Shown one piece after another: positions 27,190 through 38,589 of a stretch of 64,000 nt of DNA. The stretch comes from Unio delphinus (taxonomy: Eukaryota > Mollusca > Bivalvia > Unionida > Unionidae), in NCBI GenBank assembly GCA_029339505.1, contig JAQISU010000081.1:21105501-21169500 (forward strand), in the 5' to 3' direction. The translations under genes and the position numbers were made by a program. How positions within the stretch are numbered: position 1 is the first letter of the stretch; every line of letters begins with the position of its first letter. Under the pieces are notes generated by a model. It saw only the letters and a list, made by a program, of their open reading frames with translations, did no database searches and was not told where the DNA came from.

Positions 27190-27640
27190 TATATATACGC
27201 GATCACAAAAGAGATATTAACTAAATTAAAGCAATATCAAAGTAATATTTATAAGGACGAAATTAAGTCTGTATATAATCTAATGAATGACGATAGTATA
27301 GTGATTAAAAAGTATGATAAGTCAAACAGTATTATTATTGTGAATCAAGATGATTATGTTAAAGAAGTTGAACGTCAATTAGAAATTAAATAAAAAATTT
27401 CAACATGCATTAATGAGATCGCTAAAAATAATAACTCAATATGTGAGGAATTTGATAGTTTCCCTTTTAACATACGTACACCTCAAAAATAAAATGATAA
27501 TTTCAATCCTGGTATCATTAGATGTAACATCACTATATACCAACATTCCGCATGCAGATGGTATTGAAGCGTGCAAATGTTTTCTTGATAAGAATCCTAA
27601 TAATAGCACACTACGTCTTGGTTTCGGGAAGGGAATAAAC
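27190..27640 (+). pseudogene. Penelope-like element reverse transcriptase remnant
   Basis: One segment reads IVIKKYDKSNSIIIVNQDDY, the early Penelope RT motif; another reads SLDVTSLYTNIPHADGI, the palm motif with the catalytic Asp. The region between them is internally deleted and frames change. No LTR-like Penelope repeats or GIY-YIG domain were seen. Confidence 0.8.
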
Positions 27641-27649
27641 TTTACTCCT

Positions 27650-28840
27650 CCATTTTGACGATCTGGATAACAACTATCAGAATTGCACTGCCCCCATTGC
27701 ATTGTGAATCGAAAAATTGCCGAACCGTTGCAAAATTTTTAAATATATACAATAGCAGAGTCGATATCGCCAGAAGCAGCTTGTCGGAGGAAAATGGCGA
27801 ACGTAAACAGTACCTGAAGGTGTGTATAATAGCGCTCGCTGATTGGTCAAACGAGCAGAATGATTGACAACTGGCGATAGGTCAATTGTGTAACATGCTA
27901 AAACATTTTGGTAGTCTGTGCGTTTGGAGGTATGTAGTTGAAAGTACATCTGTAAATGGGAGTGCAAAGAACCCAGAAACCAGCATATTTACCCAGTTCA
28001 CATTATCAGCAAAGTCAAAACTTACATCAATTGTTGTTGAGAGATGTTGGTGTAAAATCTTACGTGTATCTGGATTATGTGATTGAGGAGGCATATTTAT
28101 TGTATTTAACAGAAATTCAATAGCGTCATGCATTTGCAGTTAATGCATTGATAAATAATACCTGGACGTTAATGTCGAAATAATTTAGTTATGAATCTAA
28201 TTTAGGGCAATTGATGATTTTTGTGGTTCGTTTTTGTCCCATCAGCCCATTTCGCACTATTTGTAGAATAGTTATTTATTTTTTATTTTTACAGTTCTTA
28301 TTGTCGAAGGGATAGACTGAATGCTTACCTGGTTGCACTCTATGATAGGATATCTATCATGTACTCGTTTAAATAATAAATGTGTTTTTCCAAAGTCTGA
28401 TATTTTAGATATTAGGTTTCCTTTTATGTACATTTTCAACAAAACAGTTGAATGGCCTCATTAGAATGAAGGCTAAAAAATAGATAGAATTACCTCCGTA
28501 TCTTTGGTATCAGTTTGTTTTACATAGTCAGAGTCGCTAGATAATGTGTTTATCTTAAAACATATCTCTTACTGCATGCTGTTAATGCCTAAAGGTCAGG
28601 ACCATGACCTTTCTTTGTTGCTTTTATGTCTATTCCCACCAGTAAACGCATAATGTTGTGCTTATGGAATGTACTGGTGTCAAGCTTTCTTTTATCACCA
28701 GCTCAAGACCACGAATAGCTTCTGAAAGATAGCTAAAACGTATAACACTAAAGTATGTATGTATGTATGTATGTATGTATGTATGTATGTATGTATGTAT
28801 GTATGTATGTATGTATGTATGTATTTGTGTTGTGATCAGA
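27650..28840. other. Intergenic region with GTAT microsatellite
   Basis: No gene seen. It contains a tetranucleotide array (28755-28823). Confidence 0.6.
28755..28823. repeat. (GTAT)n microsatellite
   Basis: About 17 GTAT units. Confidence 0.95.
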
Positions 28841-28844
28841 ATGG

Positions 28845-29150
28845 CCTCAGTTTAATCATCATTCATTTGCAGCTTGTTACATGTCATCCATGATTTCCCA
28901 TCAGAAATGATTCTCTCTACTCCTTGGACGATAGCATCAGCTTCAGTTGGGTGGCTAGATTTGTATATTTTGGTGTCATCAGGGTATAATTGGTGAGACA
29001 CTGGATGATGATCTATGACACTTGAGACCGGCTGAGTGTATATAAAGTGAACAGGTCTAAGAACAGATCCATTTGGAACATCACAACATAGGTCAACTTG
29101 GCTCCAATGTATTCCATTTGCAGATACAATTTATGTTCTGCTGACTAAGT
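28845..29150 (-). pseudogene. LINE (CR1/L2/Rex-like) reverse transcriptase fragment
   Basis: The minus strand reads VPQGSVLGPVHFIYT, YPDDTKIYKS (an altered YADD box) and KSWMTCNKLQMNDD, the conserved RT core of CR1/L2-type LINEs. The changed catalytic box and the stop after NDD show it is dead. It abuts the decayed Polinton capsid fragment. Confidence 0.85.
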
Positions 29151-29269
29151 AGAACTTGAACCACAGTAAGGCTGTAATGCCAAATACAGGTTGGAGACGG
29201 TGTAATAATCTATCACGTCTATTGTGTCAGATGCTGCAGACAAAACAAGGAGAGCGAGGACTTCACATC

Positions 29270-29596
29270 ATTTTTGGACAAAACCAAATAGCACGTGCAT
29301 ATCATCGCTTGATGACATTTAGGAGACTTACTCAGAATGTAGATACTGATCTGCAAATAATACAAAAAGATTTCAAAATCAATATCCGATTTATTACTTT
29401 TCGTTGGAACATCTTCATTTAACCAAACAGTCATTGATATACACTTCCAAGCTCGTGTAACTCTTTCGGTTGCTCCAGCATCCCCCTTATCCCTAATTAC
29501 AGAGTAATCGCTGTTATACTTAGTGACAAATCGATGATAATTGAATTTGCTGGTGGACGATTGAGAGTAATTGGTTCACCAGTTGAAATTTTTTAA
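29270..29596 (+). pseudogene. Major capsid protein C-terminal fragment (copy B)
   Basis: Matches the last 130 or so residues of the intact capsid protein (IARAYHRLMTF, NVDTDLQI, then VGGR-like and a GSPVEIF end), with frameshifts. The N-terminal two thirds are missing, cut by the LINE boundary. Confidence 0.85.
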
Positions 29597-29631
29597 CACA
29601 ATTGGATCACTCGTAATATTATAAATCTCAT

Positions 29632-30047
29632 ATCATGTAAATGTTACTCTTACTCCGGGTCACATTAAAAAACTACAAACCACGTCAGTGAAAAAATCTG
29701 CAACTACAATAACGCCAAAAACACAGATTACTGGTGGTCAAAATAAGCTGTCACTGACAAAACGCCAGCGCAAAAAATTCAATGATGCTAAACATGACAA
29801 GACCGGAATCCGACTTACTCTGTCCGTGGTTGCTAATTTGGATATAAGTAAATCAGGTGGTTTATTTCCACTTCTTGCAGCTATACCAGTATTAATCGCT
29901 GCTGTCGCAAAAGTTGCTGCTTTGGGAACTGTCGGGACAGCAGTGGAGATGGTACTAAAGAAAGCAGCGGAACAAGGATACAAGAATGGAAAGGGTCTGA
30001 GACTCCCAGAGAGTTGTTTCACATACGGAAAAGGCCTAGAATTATAA
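29632..30047 (+). pseudogene. Hydrophobic capsid-associated protein homologue (copy B)
   Basis: A nearly intact frame homologous to the gene at 15897: GGLFPLLAAIPVLIAAVAKVA is preceded by LTPGHIKKLQ and followed by GYKNGKGLRLP. The start codon region is uncertain. It is the best preserved gene of copy B. Confidence 0.85.
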
Positions 30048-30109
30048 GGTTGTCGTTACTTGTAACTACCAGGGATGATTTAAGAACACCAATGGAAAAA
30101 AATATTTAA

Positions 30110-30495
30110 TTGTTGCTGGTAAAAAATTAAAACTAAAATACTTTAGAGGTGTTTTTAATGCCAGACCATTTACCATCCAGACCAAACAGCATAAACCGGT
30201 ATTATTAATCTCGATAATTCCACTGGACCTGGAACTCACTGGAAACGCATACGCAATTGATCCGCGTGGAATTGTGTATTTTGATTCGTACGGGTTAGCC
30301 CTCCCCCACCCCAAATAGTTTATCGAGTATGTGTCAATCCTCTGGTATTCAACATTACCAACACAGACAATAATTGATCCACCAATATGCGGCTGAGAAG
30401 TAATTGCTGTACTTGATGCTGTATCAAAATCAACCAAACCACCTCATAAGGTTGTACATCAGTACACGATTAATCGCTTTCTAAAGAGATCTTAA
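30110..30495 (+). pseudogene. Adenain-like protease remnant (copy B)
   Basis: Retains YAIDPRGIVYFDSYGLA and STLPTQTIIDPPICG with the Asp, Gln and Cys regions, but has frameshifts and stops and the catalytic His region is disrupted. Confidence 0.85.
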
Positions 30496-30516
30496 AGTAT
30501 AATAGTAGATATTTTT

Positions 30517-30517
<1 letters not shown>

Positions 30518-30567
<50 letters not shown>
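30518..30567. repeat. (CT)n microsatellite
   Basis: About 25 CT units followed by GATCGATCGATC, between the protease and fibre remnants. Confidence 0.95.
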
Positions 30568-30569
<2 letters not shown>

Positions 30570-30589
30570 ATCGATCGATCGAAACAAAA

Positions 30590-31350
30590 GCAAACTGAAG
30601 AAATATCAAAATAGAGTGTAAAAAAAATCATTAACGACAAAATATCCGAAGGAAAAGTAAAAAGGAGTAATCTTTCATTAAATGATATTATCGTTTTAAT
30701 TAATGGAGTAGCCGAAAACACTATCGAAATGTTTGATAGCAACGGAAAAAATAAACCTGGTGTTCTCTTTTCAACTGTATCGGATAATATTCGCGCGCGA
30801 GTACAAAAGTCCGGTGATACAATGACAGGTGAACTCAGCATGAACATGGAGATTAAGTATCCAACAAGGATGCAGCAACAAAAAAGTATGTACATGTTAA
30901 TTACAGCACCGTAGACTATAAACTATCAACGTTGTGGACCGAGTATGATGTTAATGTAAACGCGTTTGCAAATCTACGTCGAAATTCTAGAAAAAAAAAT
31001 GATGAAATCGCAAATAATTTCTTTGGTAGTCTGTAGAATATTGTCATGAAACTTTCTGATATTAAGACGAGCATTGACACGATTAAACGAACACGGAATA
31101 ATATTTTTCTTGCTATAGCTGAAAAGCTTGATAAGAAGAAAATACCACACAAACAAAATATCAATACCGTGTACTCGATACAGTAGTGATCGTTCACTTG
31201 AGCACCTTACATAATACTGTTCAAATTACTGCATCTCTTCGAGGTATATACAGATTAACGGTGATTTCACCGTTCCAGCTTAATGTATCATCAAGTGCAT
31301 CCACTGGCGTTAATAAATTCAGTGTGATAATGGAAAATTAATCCACTGAA
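30590..31350 (+). pseudogene. Fibre-protein remnant with phage-tail-fibre motifs (copy B)
   Basis: Corresponds to the intact gene at 16924. It reads FDSNGKNKPGVLFSTVSD (compare YSNDGQLKPGALVSTITD in the intact copy), then VQKSGDTMTGELSMNM and, in another frame, SNKDAATKKYV, then a NNFFGSL segment. SGDTMTG and DAATKKYV are hallmark words of bacteriophage tail-fibre proteins. Frames are broken at least twice. Confidence 0.8.
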
Positions 31351-31392
31351 ACATTTAGAATAGCACCCATTAGTGGCAATATATATAGCGAA

Positions 31393-31549
31393 AAGAAAAG
31401 CTACAGGAGTATATAGGAAAATTGAATGCCTCCGCGGCTGCATATTTTAAATTATCCTCGCTGATATCATAGTCTTAACGACGAAATACCATCAGATAAC
31501 GAGTTATCAGCGATGATTAAGATTTACAATGAGGCAACATCAGATTTAG

Positions 31550-31604
<55 letters not shown>
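31393..31604 (+). pseudogene. Membrane-protein tail remnant ending in (AAT)n array (copy B)
   Basis: Matches the KLQNYL...AYSQLSLMISSS and SEFSAMVSIFDSA part of the gene at 18415. Its Asn-rich tail has become an (AAT)n microsatellite (31553-31604). Confidence 0.75.
31553..31604. repeat. (AAT)n microsatellite derived from Asn codons
   Basis: About 17 AAT units at the position of the Asn-rich tail of the homologous intact gene. Confidence 0.9.
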
Positions 31605-31606
<2 letters not shown>

Positions 31607-33031
31607 TCGTCGCAAGAACTGCTGCAACAGATCGTTACGAATACAACTCCACCAAAGACTGCAAATATATCAATAAATTACTATTTAGCGTAAACTTTCC
31701 AACTGCTTTTCCAGTAATAGAAATTGCACTTGCTCAATTACGAGTATATTATAGATGGGCAAACTTCCGGTCAAAATCATTCGGGGGTCACCAGTCAAAT
31801 AATTTACTGGTATTTGCAAATAAAAATAAACCAGATCGAACCCCTGATTGGCATGTTATCGGAGGATCAAAAGGTTCTTATGATATCGAAGATATCAGGG
31901 ATGAAGTTCAGCGCAGAATTAAATTATTTAAAGGCAAATAATATTAAAAAATAACTATAACAGTCCATGAACCAACATTATCAACCGCGATATAGATAAA
32001 TTCGCAGGACTATGTCGTGAATATTTATCAATCATCAAATAGAACTGTTTTAGGATGGCCTAAAGTTGCACCAGAGGCACCACCACTACAACCATCTGAA
32101 CCAAAACGGTCCCATTTTACCACGGACAAACAATCATACCACAAAATCACCACATCATATAAAAAAACCATTTACTTAGTATAAGAAAGTCAACTTTGGA
32201 TGGTTATGTTATCTTCGTTGATAAAGACAATGCATCTTGGCATATTGTTCAGGAACGATCTCTCAAAGGACATTCAGCAGAAGTTATTCATCTAGATGAA
32301 ATTATTGAATATTTTAAAATCATTAATCAAGAGCATAAGCGACAAGGAGAGCAACTACAGCACAATTTCCAAGAATATCATTTTTATATAATATGTTCAC
32401 GCAGCGAAATTATTAAATAAGTTGAAATATTGAATCAGCTTGTAGCCGACATGGAATATATTAACCATCTAGTAATTCAAGCAACAAATGATCAACCCGG
32501 CGAAACAAATAATCGCTATAAACAAATGTTTTAAAATCCATATTCGATAATAGAAGCTGATCCACCGAATTTTAAACTTCCCGGGTATAACGCACACGAA
32601 CTAATAAAATCCACCAGTGATATCATCGATAAGTTTTTTTTCTAAGATACTCGCCGCATGGAGAAAACAACTGTCACCGGCAGGTAATCTTAGATACAAC
32701 AATGATCCATACGGTGGTGGTAGACATATATAACCGGGAAACGTAAATATAACCTCTGTGATCGCATTCCATCTTGTATGTGATGCAAGTGATGAAGTTA
32801 TTAGACAAACGCATACATATCAAATCAAGCTCAAGAAGGGTATATTCTGTAGACATTCACCCATCAAGTATCACTGTAAGTTTGATTGTACTAGAACCGA
32901 TTAATTTAGTATCATTACCATGTCATAACTCACAACTGAAAATAATAAATTTCAAATTTACGGACCAAATCGATAGAGTACTTGATTTATCTAGGGAAAG
33001 CCTACAGCTGAATCTTTACATAAAATCTTAA
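31604..33031 (+). pseudogene. Penton-like protein remnant (copy B)
   Basis: Begins ATGTCGTCGCAAGAACTGCT and matches the intact penton-like protein from its start (ELLQQIV) through FPTAFPVIEIALAQLRVYY to the C-terminal FKFTDQIDRVLDLS, with numerous stops. It covers the whole gene. Confidence 0.85.
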
Positions 33032-35763
33032 TGACACCATCAGTTGGAAAAGTCACTTACATTACAATTTTATTTTCAGCTCACAGTAACAACTTCCTCC
33101 ACTGCAGCAGCAAGTGACATGTATAAAAGTATCAAAATCATATTATATTATTGTAATTATGATACATCATTGATTGTAACAGAATTGTTACCGAGAGGAT
33201 GGTGGATTAAATGAACAACACACACACAATATGTGAAAGAAAATATAAATTTATGAAATAAATTATTAATGAAAAATAATGATGTATCAACACAATAACT
33301 CATGCGTTATACCCACAATTACATTCACAACCATTCACAATACATGGATAAATGAAATATTAATACAAAATAAAACACAGATACAAAGGAATCTCTTGGA
33401 CTATACACAGATCCAAGGAACCTTTACAAAAGTTATATTAACGCAAGTATAAATTACGATAATAAACACAAGCATCAAACTATACTATCGCACGTATGGA
33501 TTGCGACAACTAGCACGAACATATACATGTATTTAATCAAGCTGCTAGCTTTTATTGAGATTCATGCAATGCCTTGAAATACTATTGTGATTTGAAGAAA
33601 CTATGTAAATACAACAATGTATTCAATTGTACTACAATTGCAACACACACATGTGTCTCGACCCTGTATAACCGTATGATTCACCCACAGTTGAATCGCC
33701 GCCCAGTTTATCCGAAGACCTAGGGTTGACACAATACTTTTATCGGTCACTTGCCCTTCACGGATCCACCACAGTTATACGTACAGACAGCATACAACAT
33801 CTACTAGAACCAACGTTCCCAAATACCTAGATACCACCCCGGATGTTTACAGCTCTAGACAGCTCCGACACTCGGACTTCTAGATTTCCGGATATTTACA
33901 CGTCACGACAGATGTAGACGGACAGACAATCCGACAAAAAGAGATGCTCCGCTACAATATCAGCTACGATATCAGATGTTATCAGAGATATTATCAGAAA
34001 TGTTCCGCAACAAATCATCTACAATTTCAGCTACGATCTCAAAGACGTTATCAGCTACAATAAAGAAAACCAGACTAATAATAGTTGTCTCAAAAAATAA
34101 TCTAAACCTTAGATTACGCTATTGCATTTAAAGTCTAATAGTGACTAGTAATTCCAAATATTCCACGTTTAAAATCTGCATTGTAATAAAGGCATCATTA
34201 TATGAAATGATAAACTGAATAAAATTCACAATAAAACGAAATATAAATTTAACACTCACCCCTTTGGCTGGAGATTGTATGACGAGCTATCTTTCCTGTG
34301 ATAAGATACTTTAGGTCCCGTAATATTGATCAGAAATATTCTGCCTTATATACCCTCAAATAGGTAAGCAGAAATCACGGCAAGATTACCGTGCACCCTG
34401 TGAATCTAATGTTCCGGACTTCATGTAATTCAAAGTCAGGCACATGCAAATCGTTCCACGCCGCTTACCTTGGAGAAAACTACTTATTCACCCCAGGTAA
34501 GGCATGTACGACGAAACAACAAAAAAAAAAAAATGGTGAGATTAGTTTGTAATTCAAGAAAGAAAAAAAAATTCAATTTTCGCCTAATTCTGTGACATTG
34601 ATGACCAGGTGTAAAATTGTATCGTAAAATAAAAAGAGATCCTCATACAAAAATGCTGACATTTCATGTATGCATTATTAATAATTGGTTCGCCCGATAC
34701 GATAACTCGGATTAGTAATCTGAGAACTGTATCGCCGCTGTGACATATTCCTTAATAATTAATATTATATGTTATTAAGGACGTTGTCACACCACCCAGA
34801 ACATCATGTGTGAACTTTTATCGTTCAAAACAGACCCTCACAGTACAATATTGAAATTTATTTTTCTACCATTTAAACGATCAGAATTTGCAAATCGTGA
34901 AAATTTTCGTGCTGACAAAACAAATAACTCAGATATATACTATAGCAACACCAACCTGTGTACAGACATTTGCCTTCAGTCGAACTTTCATTTTCTACGA
35001 TTCGGAACGGTTTACTACTTTCACTGTCTATAATCGTTTCTTGTTGTCTTACACTCATATTTATATTTTTTCTTGTTGCGTATTCGTCTGATAGTTCTAA
35101 ATTAACCTTTTCAAGGGCGTTAAAGAGAAGCACCATTCTCTTTAATTATATATCATCCGCTCATGAAGTATAGACAGCTTGTTGAATCTGTTTGATTAAT
35201 TTATTTTCTGATGGCAATGTATATCTATCCGCGGATATGAGCGCTAGCAAGTATTCGAAATCGAAAAGAAAGTTTAGGATTTCGTTTAACAGATAATTGT
35301 ATTCCTTCATTTTCAAATTATTACTATTTTCTTAATTCATTATATAATAAATATATCATTAAATTGTATTTTGAACACACAAAAAACCCATCATTGACCT
35401 TTGTGTCTTTCATAAGGTCCTTTTTTTTTTTTTTAGACCTTTCTTATGGTCTTTTCGGCACCCTATGTGGCTGACATTCTTCTGATGTCCTTGTGAGTGA
35501 CCTTCAGTGAGATTTAGAGCTCATCATGATACGGTTTATTTTTTGTGGGCGCCACATGCGCACATCTCCCTAAGGTAAAAAAAAAAACACGTGGTCTCAA
35601 CGTGTTGGGATAGGTTTACATGAAACGCGTTTGGGATGGCGTCCCGACTTTATATAGAAAAGCCGCTATTACGCAACCGTCGTTAATAGATCCGATACAG
35701 AGGATCGACCCGCACCTTCAGTACGAAAATCAGCCACTTTAGCAATGAGTTATGACTCCAATC

Positions 35764-35799
<36 letters not shown>
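35764..35799. repeat. (AC)n microsatellite
   Basis: About 18 AC units. Confidence 0.95.
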
Positions 35800-36309
35800 G
35801 CTAATACTGCTGAACCAATATTTCGAGTAATTCAATTATTATTTCTTATTTACACTTAATAACTTTCGAAAATTCTTTGTATGTGATACAAATCTGATGC
35901 CAAAAGAAAAATGTTATAGTATGCTGCAAAGGAAGACAACGTATTAGGTAGTATACAACCTGTGACGTACAATGATTTAAAATTCTATTTTTTAACCAGC
36001 TTATTCATTGAACGGGACTGTGCTTTTGAAAATAATTGTAAATATTTATGAAGGTCGAAAAAATATATAGTAGGTTGAAATAGTGCCAATACAACGCAGA
36101 TTATATATAATAGTGTTCTGCAGACGAACAATAATACCTTTATTCGTTCAGGTCTTTGACAGTAACAAAGGAGGTAACTACTTTGAATTATTATAGAAAG
36201 ATGCCTGACTGTAATTATCTCCCTTTTGCGCTTTCATTCTGACAATAGGTATGTATCTTTCTGCAGCAATATTGACAAGATAATTTATATTTAACTATTT
36301 TACAGAGAG

Positions 36310-36313
<4 letters not shown>

Positions 36314-36391
<78 letters not shown>
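36314..36391. repeat. (TA)n microsatellite
   Basis: About 39 TA units. Confidence 0.95.
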
Positions 36392-36392
<1 letters not shown>

Positions 36393-36777
36393 CTATACCA
36401 GTCTCACAATTTTATATTATCCATAAGTTTAGTATGATTATTTAAGATGTGTCGTACATGTACCTTGTTTCCAATTATCACGTTGCCTCGAGACGGTCCC
36501 TCGTTGAAAGCACACGGCTTTGAATGAGATCGACCGACCGACTCTCATTTGATCCATTCTGATGATTATTTCAACTCATCTTTATGTTTCGAGTAACTGT
36601 TAGTAACTTATGCATTACTATATGACGATATTTTATGATGTCTTAGCTGTTTACAGTGTATTTTCAATCAAATAATGCCTTTCAGAACGTGCTATGCTAC
36701 TTCGTAATGACGTCGTTCCCAGTCTTTTCAAGTTGCTTGAGCGCGAGCTGGTAGCGTTTTCGTTTCTAACCAGAATC

Positions 36778-36972
36778 GGAGAATCTCGAATGTTTCCGTT
36801 GTTTGTTTATGTAAACATTAGAGGTTCTCCAAGGGTATAGAGAGTATAAAAAGGGCTCCTGTCATCGCAGACGAGAGAGACATAGAGAAAAAGGGGTTAG
36901 ATAGAGATTGAGACTGATTGTATTGAAATCGAACTGTTCTAAATTTCCTCAGTCATGAATAATTTTATACAG
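36778..36972 (+). promoter_or_regulatory. Promoter-like block with inverted repeat, TATA box and short first-exon candidate
   Basis: An 18-base inverted repeat (36778-36795 and 36813-36830, 16 of 18 matching) lies just upstream of GTATAAAAAGGGC (36844-36856). About 100 bases later ATGAATAATTTTATACAG is followed by GTAAAA, a plausible donor at 36973. No downstream exon was recognised, so this may be the promoter of an unknown gene or of a retroelement LTR. Confidence 0.35.
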
Positions 36973-37012
36973 GTAAAATCCCTTTACAAAAGTGATATAT
37001 TATTGAAATGAC

Positions 37013-37213
37013 AAAATTCGGATTTGTCCAGATTTTGATTTCTTCCAAATTTCGGATTAGCCCCAAAATTCGGATTTGTCCACATTTTGATTTCTTCCAA
37101 ATTTCGGATTAGCCCCAAAATTCGGATTTGTCCACATTTTGATTTCTTCCAAATTTCGGATTAGCCCCAAAATTCGGATTTATCCAGATTTTGATTTTAC
37201 ACAAATTTCGGAT
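37013..37213. repeat. 52-bp minisatellite, about four copies
   Basis: Unit AAAATTCGGATTTGTCCACA plus TTTTGATTTCTTCCAAATTT plus CGGATTAGCCCC, starting at 37013, 37065, 37117 and 37169. No gene. Confidence 0.95.
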
Positions 37214-37744
37214 AGGAGTTTTACAATTTATTTATATAGTTTAGGTAATTAGGGTTAATACCTGTCTCCAATAAGATTAATCTTTGATGTTATAACAACA
37301 TTAACTTTATTTTATAAAATCTTTATTTTATAAAATCTAGTTCATAAAACCTTGATTCTGAAATTGATGTTTTTTTAAAGATGGCTACAAACTTGTGTAT
37401 TAAACAAGCCACATTGTTGGATATATTAAATGTATAGTCATAAAGTATAATTACAATTGTGTATGTCAATGTACTTGTGATATTGTGAATATTTCATAAA
37501 AGTAAATAAGAGAGAAAACACAATAAAAAGTAAAACATAATTTATTTTGTATTTACTTTTCATAGATAGTACACAGTTCTTCATTCTCCTCTATAAGCTC
37601 TTCTGTCGTTCTAATCTTTTATTGTACAGAAATATCAATGCAAACACCCCAATAAATTGGTTACATTTATTTCACCTCAAGCCAGTACCAGACGAACCTA
37701 GAATATGTTATGACTGAAAGAACATTAGCAAACGGTCGTAACAA

Positions 37745-37915
<171 letters not shown>

Positions 37916-38289
37916 CTGACCGACCTCTTCGCAAATATTTTGTTATCTTTTTTAATTATCTTATTTTTGTAGTTTTCGCTCTGTGTAGTTTATGACCGTT
38001 AATATGATCGATTACAAGACCACCCTTTATTTATCCGAAATAAGTCTCGTATATAAACCTGTGACAATGATAATGTTTCTTTCTAACAGTAAACATTAGA
38101 TAACCAGTATTACTGAAGAAAAGAAAGAAAAAAAAATGGCTTTTTCAACCGACATTTATCTAATTAAAGCATCACGTGATGCTTCATAATTCTTGATAGT
38201 GGGATGCTTTACAAATTCTTGGCTCATTTATAATAATAACATTTGTTTAAATTATTACTTGAGAATCTAGACAATAAATCTTCAGGGAT

Positions 38290-38480
38290 TCTTATAATGT
38301 TTTTACTGTCATTTTTAAAAAAAATTATAATATCGCATCATCTCTCTGTATCTATTACCACCAAATTGTATACACAATCGTGTTTTCCTCTAAATCCCAT
38401 ACCACATTGCAGACACGTTTTCGGTGTCCGCAGAATTCGTTTACACATGATTTGTTACAAAGGGATTGACGACCCTATCA
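38290..38480 (-). pseudogene. Cys-rich Zn-ribbon gene remnant (copy C)
   Basis: The minus strand, with frameshifts, reads NEFCGHRK, CNVVW or CLQCGMGFRGKH, and GGNRYREMMRYY, matching the protein at 9674. It lies divergently beside the polymerase remnant at 38590, exactly as in the intact element but inverted. Confidence 0.75.
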
Positions 38481-38589
38481 TCAACAAACCTGCACTGATT
38501 CTTAATTTGAGTCATCATATATATTTGGAAAGCTCCATTTTTTTATAGCAAGATTTGATCTTAACAGCATAACTCCTTGACTTTCGGAG

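Larger units (their letters stand above)
29270..33031 (+). mobile_element. Decayed right half of a related Polinton (copy B)
   Basis: Five gene remnants occur in the same order and strand as 15500-20372 of the intact element: capsid C-terminus, hydrophobic protein, protease, fibre, membrane-protein tail and penton-like. No inverted repeat resembling that of the intact element was found at its right end. Divergence and frameshifts suggest an old insertion of a sister lineage. Confidence 0.9.
33032..36750. other. Gene-free repeat-rich region
   Basis: No gene seen in about 3.7 kb. It contains an (AC)n array near 35765, a (TA)n array at 36314-36391, and an imperfect inverted/direct T-run feature near 35410 (ATAAGGTCC and AGACCTTTCTTATGGTC). 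Confidence 0.6.

Noticed and set aside
37013..37213. CRISPR-like regular repeat
   Set aside because: Units are contiguous 52-bp tandem copies without unique spacers in an animal genome; a minisatellite.
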